This document shows, piece by piece, positions 17,164 through 24,464 of a stretch of 64,000 bases of DNA. Both the position numbers and the translations under genes were made by a program. The first letter of the stretch is position 1. The number at the start of each line of letters is the position of its first letter. Under the pieces are notes generated by a model that was not told where the DNA came from, ran no database searches, and saw only the letters and a program-made list of their open reading frames with translations. Origin of the DNA: Myxococcota bacterium (lineage in GTDB: Bacteria > Myxococcota_A > Polyangia > JAAYKL01); the NCBI GenBank assembly GCA_030065855.1, contig JASJCT010000048.1:1-64000 (forward strand). The letters are read 5' to 3'.

Positions 17164-17298
17164 TCAGATCTTGCACAAGATGGGGATCGCTGAGCCGATG
17201 TCAGTGCCGCGAACCGTATCCTCAACTTGAGCGGCCTGTTTCTTCGTGAGGCCTGTGATGGTTTCGTGCACTTGCTCGGTAAAGTCCGCCTTGGTCAT
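17164..17298 (-). pseudogene. HU-family DNA-binding protein, truncated
   Basis: A 44-residue frame starts MTKADFTEQVHETITGLTKK and continues QAAQVEDTV, which is the N-terminal helical hairpin of HU/IHF proteins. Normal HU has about 90 residues with a beta-arm for DNA binding (the GFGTF..R segment); here the frame diverges after residue 30 and stops, so the arm is absent. A frameshift or recombination probably destroyed it. It heads the leftward gene set at 14-17 kb. Confidence 0.6.
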
Positions 17299-17397
17299 TC
17301 GGTGTGTGTCCTTTCGCGTCAGTAACGCCTTTGGGTATAAAGCGGATTCAGATGTTTGTCACTTGGGTATAGAGTGGTGGGCACTGGAGGTGGACCC

Positions 17398-18291
17398 ATG
17401 ACGCTCTGGAAACTCGACGTTGACGCCAGGCTCTTTGAGGCTCTGTCCGCAGATTCGCCGCGTTGGTGGCAGAATCTTCTGAGAGAAGAGGACATCTGGG
17501 CCGACGTGCGCAAGGGGAACAAGATCAACATCTACTATCGTTGCGGCAGTATCATGAACCTGAGCTACGGAACCGGGTTCAACGCTGAGATCCACTTCGA
17601 GTACATCCCACTGCAGGAATCGCGCACCCACATCAAGTACCGCTTTGACGGCCCCGGCTTGGAGCTCGACACCGCCCACATCGAGATCCCCACCCTCAAC
17701 GCCTTTGACGCGGACGCGATCAAGCGCGTGAAAAAGAGGATCGGCAAGTTCAATCCCACCGGCTCGGAAAAGGCGATTCAGGCGGATTTCGTTATCAAGA
17801 ACAACGGATTCATCGATACGGAGTTCGCTCACGGCAAAGCGCGGATTGACCTGGCCTGGCTGGACGCCCCGAGCGAACGCATCGTTTTCATCGAGCTCAA
17901 GACCGTTGGCGATGACCGCCTCTACTTTGGCGAGGATACCAGCTCGGACAACGAGAACATCGCCGCGCAACTGCGCAAGTACCACGAGTTCCTCACGGCC
18001 CACGAATCTGAGTTGGGCGATTACTACCGTCGATTATTCGCCATCAAGAAGAGGCTCGGCATTCTCCCGTCAGGTTGCGAGGTCGATTCCCTGGACGGTT
18101 TCAAAGTGGAGACCCATCCCATCCTTCTGGTGGGTGACTGTATGCAGCTGTGGATTGATAAGAACGCAGTGGAGATCAACGAACGGATCCGCGATTGCGC
18201 GCTGGGTGCGTTCTACCACGGCAAGACGACTCGTACGTTCCACATTCCGAGTAGGAGCACCGGCAACAAATACGTCTTTCGGGAAGGATAG
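17398..18291 (+). CDS. Predicted PD-(D/E)XK-superfamily protein
   Basis: 297 residues from MTLWKLDVDARLFEAL; a start further upstream is possible. The region near residues 140-185 reads ARIDLAWLD, then about 8 residues, then IVFIELKTV. That is the D..(D/E)-x-K spacing on two strands typical of PD-(D/E)XK nucleases. No helicase or methyltransferase partner lies in the same operon, so a restriction role is not supported by context. The N-terminal 110 residues are beta-rich and unassigned. I call it a likely nuclease-fold protein, not a proven nuclease. Confidence 0.6.
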   Translation: MTLWKLDVDARLFEALSADSPRWWQNLLREEDIWADVRKGNKINIYYRCGSIMNLSYGTGFNAEIHFEYIPLQESRTHIKYRFDGPGLELDTAHIEIPTLNAFDADAIKRVKKRIGKFNPTGSEKAIQADFVIKNNGFIDTEFAHGKARIDLAWLDAPSERIVFIELKTVGDDRLYFGEDTSSDNENIAAQLRKYHEFLTAHESELGDYYRRLFAIKKRLGILPSGCEVDSLDGFKVETHPILLVGDCMQLWIDKNAVEINERIRDCALGAFYHGKTTRTFHIPSRSTGNKYVFREG

Positions 18292-18298
18292 GAGCCGG

Positions 18299-18440
18299 CT
18301 ACGCTCGGATCCTTTCGATCACTCGCCGTAGAGATGTGAGGGCGGTCTCGACCTTGACGAGGGCTGCCGTCTGGCGCTCGGCGAGCTCGACGATGCGTTC
18401 GTGCAGGGCCTTCAGCTCCTTGTCCTTGCGCTCGGATATG
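18299..18440 (-). pseudogene. C-terminal remnant of a coiled-coil gene
   Basis: On the minus strand about 47 codons encode a charged heptad-like helix (SISERKDKELKALHERIVEL..) ending at a TAG (18299-18301). No start is found: the sequence is cut near 18440 where the transposase element begins. It is therefore the tail of a gene disrupted by the insertion. The parent gene cannot be identified from this part. Confidence 0.5.
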
Positions 18441-18601
18441 GATTCAACCCTACTGGAAGGGGCCGGACATGGCCGTGGCGATCGATAGGGAGTACCGGCT
18501 TAAGCCTTGACTGGGATAATCCTGACCAGCGTCATGACATGCCCCAATATTATCGTCGAATGGATTGCTTTTTAATAGTGGTTTGGTATGCCTCCACAAC
18601 C

Positions 18602-19621
18602 ATGCTCGACCTCTTGAAGCTTCTGTTACTGATGGCTATTCCTACAACGCAAAATCAGAAATCTCTATCGATTGAGGTTCTCGTGCTTAGGCAGCAATTG
18701 GCTGTGCAAAAGCCAACACCAAGTCTCAAAAAAGGAGATCGCCTGTTTTGGCTCCTTGCTTCGAAGCTCTGGTCACGCTGGAAGGAGACGTTGGTGATTC
18801 TCAAACCAGAGACTGTCATCGGCTGGCATCACAAAGGGTTCAAGTTGTTCTGGCGGATCAAGAGTAAAAGGGCGGCAGGGCGCCCGAAGATTCCGCTCGA
18901 GGTGCGCGAGTTGATAAGGCGGATGTCGTTAGAAAATCCGACTTGGGGATCCCCGCGCATCGAGGGAGAGCTCTGGAAGTTGGGATACTCAGTTCGCAAA
19001 TCGACCATAGAGAAGTACATGGTCAGAAAGCCGAAGCCGCCGTCGCAGAATTGGCGGACGTTTTTGCGCAACCATGCGAGGGAGATTGTCGCCTGCGACT
19101 TCTTCGTGGTCCCCACCATCTCGTTTGCCACGCTGCATGTGCTGATCTTCGTCGAGCACGCGCGCCGGAAGATCATTCACTTCAACATTTCGCGATCGCC
19201 TTGCTCAAATTGGGCTGCGCGGCAACTCACCAACGCCTTTCCGTATGACTTCGCGCCTCGGTTTCTCATCCACGATCGCGATCCAATATTCCTGGGTAAA
19301 TTCAAGAGGCGAGCCGGGTTGATGAACATCGAGGAAATCGTCACCGCGCGAAAAGCGCCGATGATGAACGCAATCTGTGAGAGAATGATCGGCACCCTGA
19401 GGCGAGATTGTCTGGACCATTTTGTCATTTTTGGGGAGCGTCATCTTCACAGGATCCTGACGGAGTACATCGAAGGGTATTATCACACAGATCGGACACA
19501 TCAGAGTCTCGATAACGATTGTCCAGAACCACGCGCCATCGATCCGCCTGAAAACGGCCCAGTGATATCGATTCCAATTCTCGGCGGTTTACATCACCGG
19601 TACCGGCGTAAAGCTGCCTGA
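18602..19621 (+). CDS. Integrase-core transposase, apparently intact
   Basis: 339 residues from the ATG at 18602. An N-terminal helix region carries VLRQQLAVQK, then a helix-turn-helix (VRELIRRMSLENPTWGSPRI), then the integrase core with catalytic acidic residues in ACDFFVV, IHDRDPIF and ICERMIGTLRRDCLDH, and the family end LDNDCPEPRAIDPP. The order and length match stand-alone integrase-core transposases common in delta-proteobacteria and Planctomycetes. All three DDE residues are present, so activity is possible. I cannot see clear terminal inverted repeats. It interrupts a coiled-coil gene on its left. Confidence 0.9.
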   Translation: MLDLLKLLLLMAIPTTQNQKSLSIEVLVLRQQLAVQKPTPSLKKGDRLFWLLASKLWSRWKETLVILKPETVIGWHHKGFKLFWRIKSKRAAGRPKIPLEVRELIRRMSLENPTWGSPRIEGELWKLGYSVRKSTIEKYMVRKPKPPSQNWRTFLRNHAREIVACDFFVVPTISFATLHVLIFVEHARRKIIHFNISRSPCSNWAARQLTNAFPYDFAPRFLIHDRDPIFLGKFKRRAGLMNIEEIVTARKAPMMNAICERMIGTLRRDCLDHFVIFGERHLHRILTEYIEGYYHTDRTHQSLDNDCPEPRAIDPPENGPVISIPILGGLHHRYRRKAA

Positions 19622-19948
19622 CGCCTGAATCCAATGATCATCGCTCTCCCAATTCGTCAGGACAGCTGTGTCTTCCCGTATGTTTTAAAGTGCTGAAAGC
19701 GAAATCGACGTGAGCTGGGACCTATAAGGACGCCTCTCCTCTACAACGAATCAAGGTGCGGCGTATCACATGTTCAATTAAAATCCTCCGGATCGATTTT
19801 TCGGGAGGCACAAGAGTCTAGGAAAGCCGATCGAATGTCGCTGAGGGCCGCGGTGTGTGGCGCTGAAACGCGAAAGCCCCGGAGGGTTGCCTCCGAGGCT
19901 TCGTGTTTACCTTTGGGTCACCTGAGTTGGTGGTCCCGATTCGTTAGC
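19622..19948. other. Gap between transposase and tRNA-Asn
   Basis: No gene is visible in these 327 bp. It presumably includes the right end of the insertion element and the island/tRNA junction. The only structured feature is the hairpin at 19871-19903. Confidence 0.6.
19871..19903 (-). terminator. Stem-loop downstream of tRNA-Asn
   Basis: A GC-rich inverted repeat (CGAAAGCC..GGAGG with CCTCC..GGCTTCG, short loop) lies 45 bp past the tRNA 3' end. It fits a terminator for the tRNA transcript, with only a weak T-run after it. Confidence 0.55.
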
Positions 19949-20020
19949 TCCTGCTGAGGGACTTGAACCCCCGACCTAGTGGTTAACAGCCACCCGCTCT
20001 ACCAGCTGAGCTAAGCAGGA
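19949..20020 (-). tRNA. tRNA-Asn (anticodon GTT)
   Basis: A 72-nt cloverleaf is read on the minus strand. The acceptor arms TCCTGCT and AGCAGGA pair over 7 bp, the D-arm holds AGCTGGTA, the anticodon loop is CTGTTAA with GTT, and the T-loop is TTCAAGT. The CCA end is not encoded. Its 3' end faces the accessory region, the orientation expected for an island integration site. Confidence 0.95.
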
Positions 20021-20129
20021 ACGATTTTCTGATGAACACTTCCTTCTTCGCCGCGTTCATCGGGGGGGTATGTTAGGCGAGTCGGGTTCTGTGTCAAGTG
20101 GAAAGCATCGCCCTTTTGATAAAAAATGC

Positions 20130-22169
20130 CTACAACATGGACTGAGGGTCAATATCAATGCGAATCCTTACACCCGCTGGTGGATTTTCAATGGTCTGAA
20201 GTACTGGCTCTATTAGCCTCCGGATCAGGTCGTAGCGATGAGATCTCAGGTGGATGCGCCATCTGTATCGGTTTTGCACTTTTTCTAGCGGCGCTGCTGC
20301 TGGTCCCAAGATGGTAACGCCTGGATTTGACTGCTGGCGGTGGATTTCCCTTAATTCAGCTGCAAGTCTCTGGCTGGCAATCTGGACCTTTTCCGGAGAT
20401 TTGCTGCTGATACGCAGGGCGGCCAACCGCCCAAATGGTGGGTATCCGAGCTCTCGACGCGTCTCTAATTCCATTTTTACAAATGTCTGGTAATCGTGAA
20501 ATCTGGCTAAATCAATCGCTGGATGGGGCGTCGAATAGGTCTGGATGAACGCTCGGCCACCTCTTTGATCGCGTCCAGCCCTCCCAGTGACTTGCATCAG
20601 GAGTTGAAATGTCCGCTCACTGGCTCTGAAATCAGGCATGTGTAGGCCCACGTCTGCGTTGAGAACACCCACTAGGGTGACATATGGAAAGTCATGCCCC
20701 TTGGTGACCATTTGGGTGCCCACGAGAATGTCAATCTCACGTTGCCTGAGCTTGTCGAGAATCGCTTCCCCCTTTTTGCCCGCAGCTGAATCCCGATCCA
20801 TCCGGGCAATGCGGGCACTGGAAAACAGGTCGCTTAAGATGGTTTCAGCCCTTTGTGTGCCAGTGCCAATCGGGCACAAGTCAGTCGCGCCACAGGCCGG
20901 GCACTTGCTGGGCACCTGCCACCTGCTACCGCAATAATGACAGATGAGGCCAGGTGGGTGGCGATGAAGCGTGAGCGATACTGAGCAGGATCGACACCGT
21001 ATCACCTCGCCACACCCGCCGCACAAAATGGAGGGCGCAAACCCGCGGCGATTGAGGAATAATATGGCCTGCTCCTCGCGCTCTAGGGTCTCGCAAATGG
21101 CAGTGTAAAGCGGCTGGGTGATAAGTGTCTGGCCGCCTGGGCCAGAATGGTGTTTGGTTAGGTCTATGGCTGTTACTTCGGGTAAGGCTTGGGAGGTGGC
21201 ACGCTTTGTAAGGCGAAGTTTTTCAAGCTTGCCGATTTCCGCGTTGTAGTAGGTTTCTAAAGATGGTGTGGCAGATCCCAAAACAGCCACAGCTCCAGCC
21301 CTGGCGGCTCTCAGTAGCGTTAAATCCCGTGCGTTGTAGGTAAACCGGCTCTCTTGCTTAAAGGAAGCGTCGTGCTCCTCGTCGACGATAATAATGCCAA
21401 GGCGATCAACAGGCGCAAAAATCGCCGAGCGCACGCCAATGGCCACGCGCACCTGTCCGGTTCTAAGTAATTGCCATTGGGTTCGCCTGTTTCGAACTGA
21501 TAGGCCGGAATGGAGCACTGCAATCCCATCGCCAAACCGGGCGCGATACCGCTGAATCAGCTGGGGCGTGAGAGATATTTCCGGCACTAAGACAAGGGCA
21601 CCCTTGCCAAGGGATCGGGCAGTATCAATAGCGTTAAAGTAAACTTCCGTCTTTCCCGAGCCTGTCACCCCGTGCAGCAAGAATCCCCTGTATCCACCGT
21701 TATGAAGCTGGGATGTGATGGCTTCTACCGCAGCTGTTTGTTCGGCATTCAGGACTGGTGGGGTGACCGTTGCAACGGGGGAACCCAGAAAATCTTGGGT
21801 TGTCGGGGATGGGGTCGATAGCGTCCCGTTTACCGCACGATCTAGCCCTGGGGGTAGGGCGGTTTTAAATACTTCACCCAGGCCGTGCATGTAGTACGAT
21901 GCTGCTTCTTTGAGGAATCGAATGAGCTCCTCAGGCAGAGGCACCACGTCGTCCAGAAGCTCCAGAATATCTTTGATTTCAAATGAGGCCTGGGGGGGGG
22001 TGGGACAGGGGGCCAACAGATATCCAGTCACCTGCCTTCGACCAAAAGGCACGCGCACCCGCATGCCGATCTCAGGTGCGCCCAAGCTTGTGGGCATGCG
22101 ATAGAGAAAGGGCTTGCGCAGGGGTGTGGGAAGAACCACGTGCCACAGGGTACTATCGGTCACGACCAC
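20130..22169 (-). CDS. priA: Primosomal protein N' (replication restart helicase PriA)
   Basis: 679 residues, slightly shorter than E. coli PriA (732). The N-terminal 3'-DNA-binding domain (RVRVPFGRRQVTGYLL) precedes the helicase with GVTGSGKTEVY (motif I), DEEHD (motif II), GSATPSLETYYN (motif III) and TQMVTKGHDFP / QVTGRAGR (motifs V and VI). Between the lobes a zinc region shows paired CGGCGEVIRCRSC and CHYCGSRW..CPACG. It reloads the replisome at stalled forks. Its start overlaps the upstream FlhB-like gene by 10 bp, so the two are co-transcribed. Confidence 0.97.
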   Translation of the reverse strand: MVVTDSTLWHVVLPTPLRKPFLYRMPTSLGAPEIGMRVRVPFGRRQVTGYLLAPCPTPPQASFEIKDILELLDDVVPLPEELIRFLKEAASYYMHGLGEVFKTALPPGLDRAVNGTLSTPSPTTQDFLGSPVATVTPPVLNAEQTAAVEAITSQLHNGGYRGFLLHGVTGSGKTEVYFNAIDTARSLGKGALVLVPEISLTPQLIQRYRARFGDGIAVLHSGLSVRNRRTQWQLLRTGQVRVAIGVRSAIFAPVDRLGIIIVDEEHDASFKQESRFTYNARDLTLLRAARAGAVAVLGSATPSLETYYNAEIGKLEKLRLTKRATSQALPEVTAIDLTKHHSGPGGQTLITQPLYTAICETLEREEQAILFLNRRGFAPSILCGGCGEVIRCRSCSVSLTLHRHPPGLICHYCGSRWQVPSKCPACGATDLCPIGTGTQRAETILSDLFSSARIARMDRDSAAGKKGEAILDKLRQREIDILVGTQMVTKGHDFPYVTLVGVLNADVGLHMPDFRASERTFQLLMQVTGRAGRDQRGGRAFIQTYSTPHPAIDLARFHDYQTFVKMELETRRELGYPPFGRLAALRISSKSPEKVQIASQRLAAELREIHRQQSNPGVTILGPAAAPLEKVQNRYRWRIHLRSHRYDLIRRLIEPVLQTIENPPAGVRIRIDIDPQSML

Positions 22170-22885
22170 GCCTCTTTTCGCTGTCGTCGCTTTGCCTCGG
22201 CGCGGGCTGTAGGATCGCCCCCGGCTGCCCGCTGTTCCTGACGCGATTCCAGCGTCGTGAGATGGAGTGCGCGGAAATACGCATTTTGCTGAATTGCTGT
22301 TTCACCGATGCCGATGAGGATCATGACCACACCTGCAGCTGCTAGAAGGCCGCAAAAGCCGCGCACCAAATCAGCCCCGGCTGAGAAATCAGCACCCATT
22401 AAGGCCAGGGCAGCCGGTGCGTGAGACCGTAGGATTTGTGCGGATAAAAGTAACATCACTACCCCGCCTGCTGCGCGGATGATCACTGTGGCAAAGCGAG
22501 TTTTGGGGATCGGCGGTAATGGAACAGCGCTCCTGCCCTGATGGCGCTTGGCGACAATCGCGGGTGCGACTGCACCCACCAAGGCCGCAACAAAAACACA
22601 TGCGAGTATGGGAAAAAGAAGCATGAGCCCCGTGTACATTGGCTTTGAAAGCGCTGAGCAGCAGTCCATTCCCCCTGCCAGTGCTCTGGACAGGGCATCG
22701 GACAGCAGGGCTTGCAATTTTATGGCAAATGCAGACCCGAAAACCGCGATAGTGCCGGCACACGCCAACAAGGCAAGTCCCCCGGAGATGGCATCGGATC
22801 TGGCAAACATGCCGGCCCGGGCAGCCATGGCAAGTCTTCCGCGACCCGGTGGTATCTTGCGATCAGCGCTCGACATGGGTCCCAC
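22160..22885 (-). CDS. FlhB/SctU-like membrane protein lacking cytoplasmic domain
   Basis: 241 residues with four hydrophobic segments at about 35-58, 85-112, 130-152 and 168-192. The layout, the start ARAGMFARSDAISGGLALL and the ending LESRQEQRAAGGDPTARAEAKRR resemble the N-terminal membrane half of FlhB/SctU, the type III export switch protein (family pattern: ..RRGEVARS.., ..SKQEVKDE.KE.EGDP..K.R). The frame ends where the FlhB cytoplasmic domain with its self-cleaving NPTH motif should start; priA begins there instead. No other flagellar or secretion genes are nearby. Alternatively it is an unrelated four-helix membrane protein. Confidence 0.5.
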   Translation of the reverse strand: MGPMSSADRKIPPGRGRLAMAARAGMFARSDAISGGLALLACAGTIAVFGSAFAIKLQALLSDALSRALAGGMDCCSALSKPMYTGLMLLFPILACVFVAALVGAVAPAIVAKRHQGRSAVPLPPIPKTRFATVIIRAAGGVVMLLLSAQILRSHAPAALALMGADFSAGADLVRGFCGLLAAAGVVMILIGIGETAIQQNAYFRALHLTTLESRQEQRAAGGDPTARAEAKRRQRKEAWS

Positions 22886-22943
22886 TCTAACTCAGGTGAG
22901 CCAAGGCGTCGATTCACAATAGGCGTTAATTTTTACTGGGGGG

Positions 22944-23123
22944 TTAACCCTCTTCAATGATGGCTTCGGCCGGGCAGGTATCTACACATGCGCTGCATTC
23001 GGTGCAGTCGTCTTGGCTGATGACTGCAACCTCGTTGGCCATGCTGATGGCGTCGGCTGGGCACTCTTCTACGCATTCTTCGCATCCGGTGCATTCGTCT
23101 TTGTTCACTTTGGGAATTGCCAT
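22944..23123 (-). CDS. 2[4Fe-4S] ferredoxin
   Basis: A 59-residue protein starting MAIPKVNKDECTGCEECVEE, with two classical motifs: CTGCEECVEECP and CTECSACVDTCP. These eight Cys ligate two [4Fe-4S] clusters. It ends EAIIEEG. GGAGG precedes the ATG by about 7 bp. It is a low-potential electron carrier; the acidic surface is typical. The next gene, divergent, encodes a Tat-exported DUF362 protein, but a functional link is only suggested by proximity. Confidence 0.95.
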   Translation of the reverse strand: MAIPKVNKDECTGCEECVEECPADAISMANEVAVISQDDCTECSACVDTCPAEAIIEEG

Positions 23124-23353
23124 ATCGTTTCCTCCACTCTAGAAAGATTCTCTTGATCTTCGGCACTGTGCCGTTTTCAGGCTTTTTCTTAACGACTCGA
23201 CTTCGCCTGTCAATAGAAATAAAAGCATTGCAGCCATAAAAAACCAGGATAGATAAAATTACTGCCGTTCTTTTTCGTCTGATTGGCTATACGAAGTGGT
23301 ATTCGCATCGTATAAAATCAAATAGCCACGACGAAACACGAGGAGCGTGCAAA

Positions 23354-24403
23354 ATGAAAAATCCCATTGGAAGGCGAGATTTTATAAAGGGCGGGGCCAG
23401 TGCGATTGCCAGTGCGAGTGTGCTCGCCCAATCCCACTTGGGTCTAGCGGGGGGTAAGCCCCCTCAGAAGAGTAAAGTCGTCCAGGTTACCCATCCCAAA
23501 GTCGTGACAGAGGCACGCAAAATAGACAGCGCAGCAGTTCAAAAAATGCTGTCAGAAGGAATGACAGGGCTCATAAAGTCAAAGGCGCCGTGGTCTGTGC
23601 TTTTCAAGCCTGGGGAAAGGGTGGGAATTAAAATCAATACCCTGGGCCGACCTCTGATCGTCACGCATCACGAGCTCGTCCTGGCAGTTGCGTCAGCACT
23701 CAAGGACGCTGGTATTAATGAGAACAATATTATCGTATGGGACCGCTTCGAGAGTCATATGCGCGATGCCAAGTACGTGATGAATAAAACCAAAACCGGC
23801 ATTCAATACCTGGCCAGCGAGACCGGACAAGATAAAGCCTACGATGTTGGGAATGCCTATGCCTCGAGCCGGGACAATGGGGATCGCCGAGAGGAAAAAT
23901 TTGGTGATAAGTCTCCGATTTCAAAAATCTTTTTAGAAAAATGCGACAAGGTAATCAACTTAGCAGTGCTCAAGGATCACGGGCTCTCTGGCGTGACCCT
24001 GTGTTTAAAAAACATCGCCTTTGGCATCACTGGCAACAATGCCAGGTTTCACGGGTCTGACCATATTGATCCGTTTATCGCGGATGTTTGCGCGCTTGAC
24101 CAGGTGAGGAAAAAGGTCGTGCTCCACATGATCGATGGCCTGGAAGGGTGTTTTGACGGTGGCCCCTTACCCCGGGACCAGAGCGTATTATTTCAACCCA
24201 GGACCCTGTGGCTGGGGTTGGATCCAGTGGCCCTGGACGTTGTAGGCCGCGCCGAGATCGAGGCTGAGCGAAGAAAAAAAGGACTGCCCCCGTTAAAAGC
24301 AGTACGTCGCCCTGGCACACACATCGAGCTGGCAGGCAAGAGGGGCCTCGGCAATGCCAAGATGAAAAAAATCAAAGTAGAAAAGATTGCGCTCAAGGCA
24401 TGA
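23354..24403 (+). CDS. Tat-exported DUF362 family protein
   Basis: 349 residues. The twin-arginine signal RRDFIKGGASAIASASVLA at residues 7-25 targets it folded across the inner membrane. The body matches DUF362 (VGIKINTLGRPLIVTHHELV.., VINLAVLKDHGLSGVTLCLKN, GVTL-type centre, DPVALD near the end). The family has unknown chemistry and is often linked to redox proteins. It lacks the Cys-rich ferredoxin domain that some relatives carry, but a ferredoxin gene is 230 bp away, divergent. The ATG has GAGGAGCG upstream. Confidence 0.88.
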   Translation: MKNPIGRRDFIKGGASAIASASVLAQSHLGLAGGKPPQKSKVVQVTHPKVVTEARKIDSAAVQKMLSEGMTGLIKSKAPWSVLFKPGERVGIKINTLGRPLIVTHHELVLAVASALKDAGINENNIIVWDRFESHMRDAKYVMNKTKTGIQYLASETGQDKAYDVGNAYASSRDNGDRREEKFGDKSPISKIFLEKCDKVINLAVLKDHGLSGVTLCLKNIAFGITGNNARFHGSDHIDPFIADVCALDQVRKKVVLHMIDGLEGCFDGGPLPRDQSVLFQPRTLWLGLDPVALDVVGRAEIEAERRKKGLPPLKAVRRPGTHIELAGKRGLGNAKMKKIKVEKIALKA

Positions 24404-24464
24404 GGCGAGCTACATGCCCGTCCCGGCAAGCGTTCTCTGATGTACCTCTTCTCAACGGCGGGTA

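Noticed and set aside
18401-18601. Extended N-terminus of the transposase (from 18401)
   Set aside because: This part overlaps the remnant of an opposite-strand gene and has no family similarity; the ATG at 18602 fits the family start.
22954-23166. Arg/Met-rich 70-residue frame on the minus strand
   Set aside because: It is an out-of-frame reading of the ferredoxin gene, whose Cys motifs and ribosome site are clear.
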